A stretch of 64,000 nucleotides of DNA. It comes from Streptomyces sp. Tu 3180 (GTDB lineage: Bacteria; Actinomycetota; Actinomycetes; Streptomycetales; Streptomycetaceae). This document shows, piece after piece, positions 35,744 to 44,143 of this stretch. Under the pieces are notes generated by a model. That model ran no database searches. It saw only the letters and a list, made by a program, of their open reading frames with translations, and had not been told where the DNA came from. Every line of letters starts with the position of its first letter. Positions within the stretch are counted from its first letter, which is position 1. The stretch is taken from positions 7,728,001-7,792,000 of the forward strand of contig NZ_WOXS01000002.1 in the NCBI RefSeq assembly GCF_009852415.1, read 5' to 3'. Position numbers and translations under genes: made by a program.

Positions 35744-36487
35744 ATGACCGAGCCGACGACCAGTCAACTCCAGCCCATGCCCGACGATTGGCGGCGCGCC
35801 CTGGCCGTCGTGGCCCACCCCGACGACCTCGAGTACGGCTGCGCGGCGGCGATCGCCTCCTGGACCGACGCCGGCCGCGAGATCGCCTACGTCCTGGCGA
35901 CCCGCGGCGAGGCGGGCATCGACACCCTGGAGCCGGCGGAGTGCGGCCCGCTCAGGGAACGGGAGCAGCGCGCGAGCGCGGCCGTGGTCGGCGTGTCCGC
36001 GGTGGAGTTCCTCGACCACCGGGACGGGGTGGTCGAGTACGGCCCCGCGCTGCGCCGGGACATCGCCGCCGCGATCCGCCGCCACCGGCCCGAGCTGGTG
36101 ATCACCCTCAACCACCGGGACACCTGGGGCGGCACCCACTGGAACACCCCGGACCACGTCGCCGTCGGACGTGCCGTGCTCGACGCGGCCGGTGACGCCG
36201 GCAACCGCTGGATCTTCCCCGAGCTGACCGAGCGGGGCCTCGAACCGTGGGACGGGGTCCGCTGGGTCGCCGTCGCCGGCTCCGGCACCCCCACGCACGC
36301 CGTGGACGCCACGGACGGGATGGAGCGGGCGGTGCGCTCCCTGCTCGAACACCGGGCCTACATCGAGGCGTTGACCGACGAGGACCCGGAAGCCTACGCA
36401 CGCGGCTTCCTGACGCAGTACGCCGAGGAGACGGGCAAGCGGTTCGGGGGCCGGCCGGCGGTCGCCTTCGAGCTGTTCCCGCGGTGA
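35744..36487 (+). CDS. PIG-L/LmbE family deacetylase
   Basis: 247 residues from ATG 35744. The zinc motif AVVAHPDDLEYGCAAA is near 21-36 (His-Pro-Asp-Asp). TRGEAGID near 53, EFLDHRDGVVEYG near 88 and the second metal histidine segment in NTPDHVAVGRAVLDA near 137 complete the N-acetylglucosaminyl-deacetylase fold. The family includes mycothiol-pathway MshB and Mca as well as many deacetylases of unknown substrate; this protein lacks the features needed to call it either. Four bases separate it from the sigma-factor gene downstream, so the two are probably one operon. Confidence 0.88.
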   Translation: MTEPTTSQLQPMPDDWRRALAVVAHPDDLEYGCAAAIASWTDAGREIAYVLATRGEAGIDTLEPAECGPLREREQRASAAVVGVSAVEFLDHRDGVVEYGPALRRDIAAAIRRHRPELVITLNHRDTWGGTHWNTPDHVAVGRAVLDAAGDAGNRWIFPELTERGLEPWDGVRWVAVAGSGTPTHAVDATDGMERAVRSLLEHRAYIEALTDEDPEAYARGFLTQYAEETGKRFGGRPAVAFELFPR

Positions 36488-36491
36488 CGGC

Positions 36492-37385
36492 GTGAACGAC
36501 ACGGAACTGCTGGCGGAACGCTTCGAGGAGCACCGCGGACACCTCGAGGCCGTCGCCCACCGCATGCTCGGGTCACCGGCCGAGGCGGAGGACGTCGTCC
36601 AGGAGGCCTGGCTGAGACTGGGCCGCGCGCACCCGGGCGAGATCGGCAACCTCGGCGGCTGGCTGACCACGGTGACCGGCCGCATCTGCCTGGACCAGCT
36701 GCGCTCGCGCACCGCGCGCCGCGAGCAGCCGATGGACGAGACCTTCGTCCCCGACCCGGTGATCAGGCCCCTGCCCCGGACCGACCCGGAACAGGAGGCG
36801 CTGCACGCCGACTCGGTGAGCGTGGCCCTGCTGGTGGTCCTGGACAGGCTGGAGCCCGACGAGCGGCTCGCGTTCGTCCTGCACGACATGTTCGCCGTGC
36901 CCTTCGACGACATCGCACCGGTCGTGGAGCGCAGCGCGGCCGCCACCCGGCAGCTCGCCAGCCGGGCCCGCCGCCGGGTGAGGGACGCGACCCCTCCGTC
37001 GGAGCCCGACCTCGGCCGGCAGAGGGAGGCCCTCGACGCCTTCATGGCCGCCGCGCGCGGTGGTGACTTCGAGGCGCTGGTCGCCGTCCTCCACCCGGAC
37101 GTGGTCCTGCGGGCCGACGCGGGCGCCCTGGTGCGCGGCGCGGCCGGGTCCAGGACGCTCCGGGGGGCGAAGGCGGTGGCCGAGTCGGCGCTCATGTTCG
37201 CCCGGTACACCGCGACGGCCCGGACGGTCCTGGTCAACGACGGGATGGGCCTGGTCAGCACGGCCGGCGGCCGCATCCGGTCGGTCGTGTCCGTCACCGT
37301 CGCCGGCGGCCGCATCACCGGCATGTACATCCTGGCCGACCCGGAGCGGCTGGGGCGTCTGGAGGTGCCGGACGACGCGGCGTGA
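36492..37385 (+). CDS. ECF sigma factor with SnoaL-like C-terminus (ECF41/SigJ type)
   Basis: 297 residues from GTG 36492. Sigma region 2 has HRMLGSPAEAEDVVQEAWLR near 23-42. Sigma region 4 has LEPDERLAFVLHDMFAVPFD near 117 and the recognition helix around ERSAAATRQLASRARRRV. A C-terminal NTF2/SnoaL-like domain spans about 180-290 (EALDAFMAAARGGDFEALVA). Sigma factors with this fused domain (ECF41, SigJ) lack a cognate anti-sigma factor; the extra domain modulates activity. The gene follows the PIG-L deacetylase, whereas most ECF41 genes sit next to a small oxidoreductase or decarboxylase. Confidence 0.9.
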   Translation: MNDTELLAERFEEHRGHLEAVAHRMLGSPAEAEDVVQEAWLRLGRAHPGEIGNLGGWLTTVTGRICLDQLRSRTARREQPMDETFVPDPVIRPLPRTDPEQEALHADSVSVALLVVLDRLEPDERLAFVLHDMFAVPFDDIAPVVERSAAATRQLASRARRRVRDATPPSEPDLGRQREALDAFMAAARGGDFEALVAVLHPDVVLRADAGALVRGAAGSRTLRGAKAVAESALMFARYTATARTVLVNDGMGLVSTAGGRIRSVVSVTVAGGRITGMYILADPERLGRLEVPDDAA

Positions 37386-37416
37386 ACCCGGCCGGCGGAC
37401 CGGCTCCGGCGTCCGG

Positions 37417-37448
37417 TCCCCCGGGCCGAACGCCCGCGGCCCGGGGGA
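37417..37448. terminator. Bidirectional terminator between convergent genes
   Basis: A perfect 11-bp stem (TCCCCCGGGCC with GGCCCGGGGGA) around a 10-base loop. It lies between the sigma-factor stop (37385) and the P450 stop (37472). Confidence 0.65.
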
Positions 37449-37471
37449 GCGCCGTTACGGGACCGCCGGGT

Positions 37472-38983
37472 TCACCCGCCCGCCCCGCGCACCGGGCGGC
37501 GGGAGCCCGAGGCGGCGCCCCCGTCCGTCCGGGGCGCGGCGGGCGCCGTCCGCCGCGCCGGGCGCAGCCGCAGCCCCTGCGGCATCAGCGTGAGCCGCTC
37601 GGTCACGCGCAGCCGGTAGCCGGGGTCGGGGGCCAGTTCGTAGCGGCGCAGCAGCAGCCCGAGCACCAGCGTCGCCTCGTGCAGGGCGAACTGCCGCCCG
37701 ATGCACGCCCGCGCCCCCGTGCCGAACGGCTTGAAGGTGTGCGGGGGGCGGGACCGCACCGCCCGCGCGTCGAAGCGGTCCGGGTCGAACCGCTCGGCGT
37801 CCGCGCCCCACACCTCGGGGTCCCGGTGCAGCATCGGCGTCAGTACCAGCGTCCACGCGCCGCGCCGCATCGGATGCTCCCCGGCGAGCACGGTGTCCTC
37901 CCTGGCCTCCCGGGCGAAGGCGGGCGCCGTCGGCCACAGCCGCAGCGACTCGTCCAGCACCCGGCGGACGTAGCGGAGCCTGGCCACCTGCTCGTAGCCC
38001 GGCGCCGCCGTGCCGCCCCAGACGCGGTCCACCTCGGCGCGGGCGCGGGCCGCGACGTCCGGATGCCGGGAGAGGTGGTGCAGGGCGAAGGAGAGGGCGC
38101 CCGAGGTGGTCTCGTGGCCGGCGACCAGGAAGGTGATGACCTGGCGCCGGACGTTCTCGGGCGAGAGCCGCTCGCCGGTCTCCGGGTGGGCGGTGTCCAG
38201 CATCCGGTCCAGGAGGTCCCCGTCCCCGCCGCCGCGGGCGCGCCGGGTGCGGACCACCTCGTCGACGATGCGGTGGAGACGGCCGATGTCGGCCGCGTTG
38301 CGGCGGTCCGCCCGCCGCAGCAGCAGCGGCGCCAGCGGCGCGGGCACGCTGTTGAGCCGCTGCGCGTACGTCAGGGTGCCCACCATCGCGGTCACGAAGG
38401 GGTGCGGCCGGGGCCGCTCGAACGAGCCGAAGTCGTGCCCGAACCCGGTGCGCGCGATCGTCTCCAGGGTGAGCTTGGTCATGTCGCCGGGCACGTCCAC
38501 CGTCCGGCCCGCCGCGGCCGCACGGTCCCAGTGGTCCGTCAGCCGCTCGGCGACGGCCAGCATCATCGTGTGGTAGCCCGCCATGGCCTCGCGGTTGAAG
38601 CCGGGGGCCAGCACGTCGTGCGCCAGCCGCCAGTTGGGTTCGTGGTTGTACGCGGTGAACAGTCCGTCGCCTGCGACCGGCCGGAGGTTGGCGACGCCCA
38701 GCCCGACGTGCTTGGCGAACCGGGCCTCGTCGGCGAGATCGGCCACCAGGGCGGCGCCCCACGTGAACACGAACTCCTTGCCGAAGGCGTTCCGCCGGAA
38801 GATCGGACCCAGGCGGCGGGCGTACTTCAGCGAGTCCTGGAGCGGCGTGCGCCCGCTCGCCCCGAGCACGTCGCCGAGCAGCGGAAGACGGTACGGCGGG
38901 TGCGGAATGCGGTGCAGCTCGGGCCAGCCCGGCTCGGCGCCGCGGAACCCCCTCGGCAGCCCGGCGGATGTCGTCTGTGCCAT
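37472..38983 (-). CDS. Cytochrome P450, stand-alone CYP102-like
   Basis: 503 residues from ATG 38983. The I-helix oxygen motif AGHETTSGALSFALHHL is near 277, ExxR appears as DESLRLWPT near 340, and the heme loop FKPFGTGARACIGRQFALHE is near 415 with the axial cysteine. The heme signature, LTLETIARTGFGHDFGSF near 168 and the N-terminus resemble the heme domain of P450 BM3 (CYP102) rather than class I actinobacterial P450s. No FAD/FMN reductase follows, so it needs external redox partners, like S. coelicolor CYP102B1. A fatty-acid-type substrate is likely but inferred. A TetR gene is divergent. Confidence 0.9.
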   Translation of the reverse strand: MAQTTSAGLPRGFRGAEPGWPELHRIPHPPYRLPLLGDVLGASGRTPLQDSLKYARRLGPIFRRNAFGKEFVFTWGAALVADLADEARFAKHVGLGVANLRPVAGDGLFTAYNHEPNWRLAHDVLAPGFNREAMAGYHTMMLAVAERLTDHWDRAAAAGRTVDVPGDMTKLTLETIARTGFGHDFGSFERPRPHPFVTAMVGTLTYAQRLNSVPAPLAPLLLRRADRRNAADIGRLHRIVDEVVRTRRARGGGDGDLLDRMLDTAHPETGERLSPENVRRQVITFLVAGHETTSGALSFALHHLSRHPDVAARARAEVDRVWGGTAAPGYEQVARLRYVRRVLDESLRLWPTAPAFAREAREDTVLAGEHPMRRGAWTLVLTPMLHRDPEVWGADAERFDPDRFDARAVRSRPPHTFKPFGTGARACIGRQFALHEATLVLGLLLRRYELAPDPGYRLRVTERLTLMPQGLRLRPARRTAPAAPRTDGGAASGSRRPVRGAGG

Positions 38984-39044
38984 GGCGCGGTCCCCTTCGG
39001 TCCGGCGGGCGATCGGGACGTGTTGTACGTGGGTTCAATAGCGC

Positions 39045-39059
39045 GGTCCAGTCTGGTCC
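39045..39059. promoter_or_regulatory. Candidate TetR operator in the P450/tetR intergenic region
   Basis: GGTCCAGTCTGGTCC is an imperfect palindrome (one mismatched pair) between the divergent P450 and TetR genes, 34 bp from the tetR start. Length and position suit a TetR dimer. Confidence 0.4.
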
Positions 39060-39092
39060 GGCCGTCGAACCGGCGTCAACTACAGTGCGGGA

Positions 39093-39701
39093 ATGGCCGT
39101 GAACCAGGGCGGACGCACGCGCCGCCGGCTCAGCACCGAGGAGCGCAGGGAGCAGCTCCTGTCGGTCGGGGCGCGGTTGTTCTCGGAGAGCCCCTACGAC
39201 GACGTGTGGATCGAGCAGGTCGCCGAGATCGCGGGGGTCTCGCGGGGGCTGCTCTACCACTACTTCCCGACCAAACGGGACTTCTTCGCGGCGGTCGTGG
39301 AGCGCGAGAGCGAGCGGATGCTGCGCATGACGGCGGCGGTCCCCGGCGTCCCGGTGCGCGAGCAGCTCACGGCGGGCCTGGACGCCTATCTGGCGTACGT
39401 CGAGGCCCACGCGCACGGCTACCGCGCCTTCCACCGGGCCGACGCCGCGGGGGACCGGGCGGTGCGCCGCGTCTACCGGCGGGCGCTCGCCGCCCAGGAA
39501 CGGCAGATCCTGGCGGCGCTGGCCGAGGACCCCGAGTTCGGTCCGGTCCTCGGGGCGCGGCCGGACACCCGCCTCGCCGTGCGCGGCTGGCTGGCCTTCA
39601 CCACCGCCGTCTGTCTGGAGTGGCTGCGCGGCCCGGAGCTGGGCCGGGAACAGGTGCGCGACCTGTGCGCCCGCGCCCTGCTGGGCGTTCTCGCGGACTG
39701 A
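39093..39701 (+). CDS. TetR-family regulator
   Basis: 202 residues from ATG 39093. The N-terminal DNA-binding domain RREQLLSVGARLFSESPYDD is at 18-37, followed by the turn and recognition helix VAEIAGVSRGLLYHYFPTKR near 43-62. The ligand-binding part has FHRADAAGDRAVRRVYRRAL near 112 and a C-terminal helix RDLCARALLGVL. It is divergent from the CYP102-like P450 with 109 bp between, so control of the P450 by this protein (and perhaps by its substrate) is the simplest model. Confidence 0.88.
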   Translation: MAVNQGGRTRRRLSTEERREQLLSVGARLFSESPYDDVWIEQVAEIAGVSRGLLYHYFPTKRDFFAAVVERESERMLRMTAAVPGVPVREQLTAGLDAYLAYVEAHAHGYRAFHRADAAGDRAVRRVYRRALAAQERQILAALAEDPEFGPVLGARPDTRLAVRGWLAFTTAVCLEWLRGPELGREQVRDLCARALLGVLAD

Positions 39702-39756
39702 AAGGTTCCGTAAAGATCGCACCGCCCGGTTGGCGCGCACTCCGATCTCCGATAAG

Positions 39757-39775
39757 TTAGGCAAGGCTTACCTAA
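39757..39775 (+). promoter_or_regulatory. DtxR/DmdR1-type iron box
   Basis: TTAGGCAAGGCTTACCTAA is a 19-bp palindrome that fits the actinobacterial iron-box consensus TTAGGTTAGGCTAACCTAA with only three differences. It ends 14 bases before the start of the DUF2470 gene and overlaps its AGGAGG region, so iron-loaded DmdR1/IdeR should repress that gene. Confidence 0.85.
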
Positions 39776-39789
39776 TAGGAGGTTTCGGG

Positions 39790-40521
39790 ATGGGTGACGA
39801 CAGGCAGAGCTGGACGGCCGCGCCCGGCGCGGCGGAACGGGCCCGCTCGGTGCTCGCCGCCGCGTGGTCCTGCGCGGTGACCGCCGAGGGCACCCGGGAG
39901 GAGTTCGTCGGCGCGCACACCGTGACCGACGACGGACGCGTGCTGCTGCACGTGCCCGAGGACAGCGCCCTGCTCGCCGCCGCGATCTGCGCGCCCCGCG
40001 GCGAACCGTCCGCCGTGCTGGAGTTCGCCGACGTCGCACCCGTCCCGGTGCGCAGCAGGATCCGCGCCCGGCTGTGGCTCGCCGGCTGGTTCCGCGTCCA
40101 GGACGACGGCCACCTCGCCTTCCGGCCCACCCGGGTGGTGCTGCGCCGGCTGTCCGGCGCGGAGGTCGTCGGCCTCGACGAGTTCGCCGCGGCCGCTCCC
40201 GACCCGCTCGCCACCGCCGAGGCCCGGCTGCTGACCCATCTCGCCGACTGCCACGCCGACGCGGTCGAACGGCTGACCCGCCTGGTCGACACCGGCAGCC
40301 TGCACGGCGCGGTCCGCGTCCAGCCGCTCGCCGTCGACCGGCACGGACTGACGCTGCGCATCGAACGCGTCCGCGCCGACGGCGACGTACGGCTGCCGTT
40401 CCACGCGCCCGCCGACGACGTCGCCGCGCTCACCGAACGCATGCACGTGCTGCTCTCCCAGGCGAGCGCCGCGTCCTGCCCCCGCGCCCTACAGCGGCAG
40501 CGCGCAGACCGCGACGGGTGA
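39790..40521 (+). CDS. DUF2470-domain protein under iron control
   Basis: 243 residues from ATG 39790 behind AGGAGG. The N-terminal 110 residues are a split-barrel-like fold (RARSVLAAAWSCAVTAEG, GRVLLHVPEDSALLAAAIC). The C-terminal part fits DUF2470: TAEARLLTHLADCHADAVER near 158, VDRHGLTLRIER near 195 and DDVAALTERMHVLLSQA near 218. DUF2470 is also found at the end of HugZ-type heme oxygenases and in iron-responsive actinobacterial genes. With the iron box directly upstream, a role in heme or siderophore iron handling is likely, but the reaction is unknown. Its 3' end overlaps the convergent lactonase gene by 33 bp. Confidence 0.88.
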   Translation: MGDDRQSWTAAPGAAERARSVLAAAWSCAVTAEGTREEFVGAHTVTDDGRVLLHVPEDSALLAAAICAPRGEPSAVLEFADVAPVPVRSRIRARLWLAGWFRVQDDGHLAFRPTRVVLRRLSGAEVVGLDEFAAAAPDPLATAEARLLTHLADCHADAVERLTRLVDTGSLHGAVRVQPLAVDRHGLTLRIERVRADGDVRLPFHAPADDVAALTERMHVLLSQASAASCPRALQRQRADRDG

Positions 40522-41685
40522 GGCGAACGGCTCGCCCGCGGACCGCAGTTCACCGCTGTCCTCGTCCACGTGGAACACGCTGACGGTGCCCGACCCCTGG
40601 TTCGCCGCGAACAGCAGCCCGCCGTCGGGGGAGAAGGCGATCTGGCGCGGGAAGCCACCGCCCACCGGCACGGTGTCCAGCAGCCTCAGCCGGGCGCCGT
40701 CCGCCTCGACGGCGTAGCGGGTGAGACTGTCGTGGCCGCGGTTGGCGAGGTAGGCGTACCGGCCGTTCCCGGCCACCAGGATCTGCGCCGGGTGGCTGGT
40801 GCCGGAACCCGTGCCCGTGGACTGCGCCTCACCGATCCGCAGACGTCCCGAGTCCGGGTCGTACGCGCACACCGCGACGGTGTTGTCGACCTCGTTGGCG
40901 AGGTAGGCGTACCGGCCCCCGGGGTGGAAGGTGAGGTGGCGCGGACCGGCGCCCGGCCGGGTGCTCGCCCGCGACGTCCCGGTGAGGGTGCCGGCCCCGG
41001 TGTCCAGCCGGTACGTGTACACCGTGTCCGTTCCCAGGTCGACGGCGAGGACGTGGCCGCCGTCCGGACCGGTGACGAACTGGTGGGCGTGCGGTCCCTG
41101 TTGTCCCGGGCCGGGCGGCGGGCTCGTGTGCGTGACCAGCTCGGTGCGCTCGCCGAGCGCCCCCGAGGCGTCGACGGGGTGCACCGCGACGCTGCCGGAA
41201 CCGTAGTTGGCGCTCAGCAGCCAGCGCCCCCGCGGGTGCACCGACAGGTGGCAGGGGCCCGCGCCGCCGGTGCTCCGGCTGCCCAGGACCTTCCGGTCGG
41301 ACAGCCGCACGGCGGTCACCGCGCCGTCCTCGCGCTCGTTCACCGCGTACAGCGTCCGGCCGTCGGGGTGCACCGCCAGGTACGACGGGTCGCCGACGCC
41401 GGTGAGGGTGCCGGTGCCGCTGATCCGCCCTGTCGCGCTGTCGTACACGGCTGTCCCGATGCCCTTGCCGCCGCCGTCGGCCGAGGTGTAGGTCCCGAGG
41501 TAGAGCGGTCGCGGCCCGGAGGACGGATCGCTCCCGCGCCGCGGACCCGTGCTCGCCGCGGGGGTCCCCGGGGACGGCGGCGCGTCCGCCGGCACGTCGT
41601 CGTCGCACGCCGGGAGGGCCGCCGCGGCGGCCGTTCCCGTGAGGGCGCCGACGAAACGGCGCCTGCTCCAGTCAGCCCTGCTCAT
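40489..41685 (-). CDS. Exported lactonase-family seven-bladed propeller
   Basis: 398 residues from ATG 41685 with GAGGGG. The twin-arginine signal WSRRRFVGALTG is followed by the lipobox-like AALPAC near residue 30, so a Tat-exported lipoprotein is likely. The rest fits the 6-phosphogluconolactonase (YbhE/Lactonase) propeller: YLGTYTSADGGGKGIG near 66, DPSYLAVHPDGRTLYAVNER near 101, GPHAHQFVTGPDGGHVLAVD near 206 and GGFPRQIAFSPDGGLLFAAN near 356. Being exported, it is unlikely to be the pentose-pathway enzyme and may act on another sugar lactone. Overlaps the convergent DUF2470 gene at its 3' end. Confidence 0.87.
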   Translation of the reverse strand: MSRADWSRRRFVGALTGTAAAAALPACDDDVPADAPPSPGTPAASTGPRRGSDPSSGPRPLYLGTYTSADGGGKGIGTAVYDSATGRISGTGTLTGVGDPSYLAVHPDGRTLYAVNEREDGAVTAVRLSDRKVLGSRSTGGAGPCHLSVHPRGRWLLSANYGSGSVAVHPVDASGALGERTELVTHTSPPPGPGQQGPHAHQFVTGPDGGHVLAVDLGTDTVYTYRLDTGAGTLTGTSRASTRPGAGPRHLTFHPGGRYAYLANEVDNTVAVCAYDPDSGRLRIGEAQSTGTGSGTSHPAQILVAGNGRYAYLANRGHDSLTRYAVEADGARLRLLDTVPVGGGFPRQIAFSPDGGLLFAANQGSGTVSVFHVDEDSGELRSAGEPFASPVAVCALPL

Positions 41686-41809
41686 CCACACGCCCCTCGG
41701 GTCGTCGCACGTCCGGTCGCCACGGCCACCCTGGCGTCGATCACCCACCGGGTGCAAGCAGCGCGGGCGCGCACCCGGACCACCGGTCGCCGTCCCCGGT
41801 GCGGGCCGG

Positions 41810-43078
41810 TCACCGGGAACGGTGCCCGGCCCCGGCCCGGTTCCGGCGCCGCGGCCCGATCCGGCCCAGCCAGCCCAGCGTCCGGTCCCGCAGCCGGGTC
41901 AGCCGCGGCCGGCGCTCCCGCTGCTCGCTCGTGTGGCGGTCCAGCTCCTCCAGCAGCCGGCGCGAGCGGTGCTCGGTGTCCATCTCGTCGAGGATGCGGT
42001 TCACCTCGGTCAGCACCGCGCCGTACAGCTGCCACTGACGGGTGTCCTGCCGGATCTCCTCCAGGAGGAGCTGGGCGAGCTTGTCGCGGGTGGCGGCGGC
42101 CTGCCGCAGCTGGGAGGTGAGCCGTTCCTCCGCCGATTCGGCGCTCGCGCTCACGCTGGTGGTCACCAGCACCGCGAAACTGACCACGGCGTCGGCGATC
42201 TCGGACAGCAGCTGCTCGATGGCGGCGCCCGTCTCCCGGGAGAACAGGGGCTCGGGTTCGCGTTCCTTGGCGAGGTCGGTGAGGGTGCGCGCGAGCACCC
42301 GGAGGACGACGGTGCAGATCTCCAGGGTGTCCAGGCCGGTGCGCAGCACGATCCGGTGCAGCAGCCCCTCGCGGACCCGGGGGTTGAGCCGCAGGCTGTC
42401 CTCGGCCTGCCGGAGGTCCTCGTCCACCTCGGCGATGTCGTGGTCGAGCCGCCGCGCCTCGTGCAGGCGGGCCGCCGCCTCGTGGTACGGGGTGCGGCCG
42501 GCGGCCTCCTCGCCCATGCGCAGCATCAGCTGCCGCACCCGCCGGGCCAGCCCCTCGATCGACTCGCCGGCCTGCTCCACCCACACCGGCGGGGCGAAGA
42601 GCAGGTTGAAGGCCAGCCCCACGGCCGCCCCGATCAGCGTCTCCACCACACGGGCCCAGGCCAGGGCCCCGTGCGCGGTCACACCGAGCACCAGCATCGC
42701 GCTGATCGCCACCTCGGCCACGAACTCGTGCGCCCGCACCAGGTGCCCGACGCCCAGCGCCGCCAGGATCACCAGGGCCAGGCTCCACCAGCTCAGACCC
42801 ACCACCGCGCTGAAGGCGATGGCGACCAGCACACCGGCCACCACGGAGTTCACCCGGCGGACGCTCATCTTGAGCGTGGCGTACAGGGTGACCTGCACGA
42901 CCAGCAGCGCGGTGAGGGGCGCGGTGAGCGGCGGGGCGTCGTCGGGGCTCAGCCGCACCGCGATCACATAGGCGATCGACGCCGCGGCGGCCGAGCGCAC
43001 CGCCTGCACGGCCATGGGATCCCGGTGCCACTTCACCAGGCGCGCGACGGACGCCGCGGTTTCACGTACATCCAGCAT
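41810..43078 (-). CDS. FUSC-type aromatic acid exporter-like membrane protein
   Basis: 422 residues from ATG 43078 (MLDVRETAAS); ATG 43108 would add ten residues and neither has a strong ribosome-binding site. Residues about 30-170 hold five or six helices (SIAYVIAVRLSPDDAPPLTA, TLYATLKMSVRRVNSVVAGV, IGAAVGLAFNLLFAPPVWVE). The second half is a long helical cytoplasmic domain rich in charged residues (ARLHEARRLDHDIAEVDEDL). This matches the FUSC/ArAE_1 family; characterised relatives such as AaeB export aromatic acids, but the substrate here is unknown. A related gene lies at 48394. Confidence 0.8.
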   Translation of the reverse strand: MLDVRETAASVARLVKWHRDPMAVQAVRSAAAASIAYVIAVRLSPDDAPPLTAPLTALLVVQVTLYATLKMSVRRVNSVVAGVLVAIAFSAVVGLSWWSLALVILAALGVGHLVRAHEFVAEVAISAMLVLGVTAHGALAWARVVETLIGAAVGLAFNLLFAPPVWVEQAGESIEGLARRVRQLMLRMGEEAAGRTPYHEAAARLHEARRLDHDIAEVDEDLRQAEDSLRLNPRVREGLLHRIVLRTGLDTLEICTVVLRVLARTLTDLAKEREPEPLFSRETGAAIEQLLSEIADAVVSFAVLVTTSVSASAESAEERLTSQLRQAAATRDKLAQLLLEEIRQDTRQWQLYGAVLTEVNRILDEMDTEHRSRRLLEELDRHTSEQRERRPRLTRLRDRTLGWLGRIGPRRRNRAGAGHRSR

Positions 43079-43630
43079 CCTGGGGCTGTTCCCCGTCCCC
43101 AGGCGCATCGAACGTATTCGGACAGTCCGGTAACCGGACGCAGGCGGCCGGGCCCGTTCCCACCCGCCGTGCGCCGCCGGCCGTACCGCTGCCGGTCGGG
43201 CGCGGTGCGCGAGCGGGCACCGCGGAAAACCCCCGGGGGAGGGCCGGTGGTCGCCCGCGCCCCAGGTCGGGGGGCCACCGCAGGGCGCCGGGACCCGGCG
43301 GCGCGGCAGTCCCGGATCACGGAACGGCACCGGATCGCAGCCGTCATGCCCCTGTTCGTCATCCCGGCGCGGTGACGGCGGGTACCCCGGCCGCGGCGGC
43401 GCGGGCTGCGGCCGGGCCCGCCCGGGTGGCCGAATCGGCCACCCCGGTCGTCGCGGCCCGGACCGGGCCGCACCCCCCGCGCGCCGTGGAACCGGGCGGC
43501 GACACCCGCGATCCGCCTCCCCTCGGAGCGCACGGCCGGCGACGCGCGCACCGTGCGCCCCCCCGGCGGCCCCGTGCGGTCCTCCGCCACGGGTCGGCCG
43601 CCCGGTCGCCGCACCCGGAACCGGACGGGC
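43079..43630. other. Intergenic region with a 15-bp dyad
   Basis: 552 bp without a supported gene; open frames here are GC-driven. Near the FUSC gene start lies GTCCGG-TAA-CCGGAC (43125-43139), a perfect 6-bp dyad about 47 bp upstream of the start codon and a possible operator for that gene. Confidence 0.45.
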
Positions 43631-44119
43631 CTACACCTTGTCGAGGAAGGCGAACAGGTTGGCCCGCGTGCGGGCGATCTGCTCCTCCAGGGTGAGGCTC
43701 TCCTCGAAGCGGGCCCCGGTCTCCGGGATCTTCCTGCCGCGCAGGTAGAGGGAGCAGGCGAGATCGGTGCACATGTAGGCGCCGACCGAGTTGCCCTCGC
43801 GGCCGGCCGGACCCGCCTTGCGCGCGGTCATCAGCGAGACGCCGCCGCGCGGATGGGTCGTCAGGCACAGCGAGCACATGCTGCGGTGCAGGAAGCCGCG
43901 CTGGGCGGGCTGGAACCGCATGGCCACCCCGACGAGGCGGTCCTCGCGCTCGGTGACGAGGTAGCTCCGGTCGGGCGCGCCCGGATCGCGCCAGCCCAGG
44001 AAGTCCAGATCGTCCCAGGGGAGCTCACCCAGGTCACGGGGTACGGCCAGACGCCTGGCCTCGCCCTTCGAGCAGTTGATGAAGGAGGCGCGGACGTCCT
44101 GCTCGGTGAGCGGTCTCAT
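43631..44119 (-). CDS. FBP-domain (EF-G-binding, treble-clef zinc finger) protein
   Basis: 162 residues from ATG 44119. TEQDVRASFINCSKGEARRL at the N-terminus, a WDDLDFLGWRDP stretch near 35, then the zinc-binding half: RSMCSLCLTTHPRGGVSLMT near 79 (Cys-x2-Cys) and YMCTDLACSLYLRGRKI near 115 (Cys-x4-Cys). The C-terminus has LTLEEQIARTRANLFAFLDKV. This is the FBP C-terminal treble-clef family (FusB-like), whose Staphylococcus member binds elongation factor G and protects it from fusidic acid. In actinobacteria a role in freeing stalled EF-G is plausible but untested. A perfect dyad sits in its promoter. Confidence 0.9.
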   Translation of the reverse strand: MRPLTEQDVRASFINCSKGEARRLAVPRDLGELPWDDLDFLGWRDPGAPDRSYLVTEREDRLVGVAMRFQPAQRGFLHRSMCSLCLTTHPRGGVSLMTARKAGPAGREGNSVGAYMCTDLACSLYLRGRKIPETGARFEESLTLEEQIARTRANLFAFLDKV

Positions 44120-44143
44120 GGGGTTCTCCCGGTGTGGTCCTGC

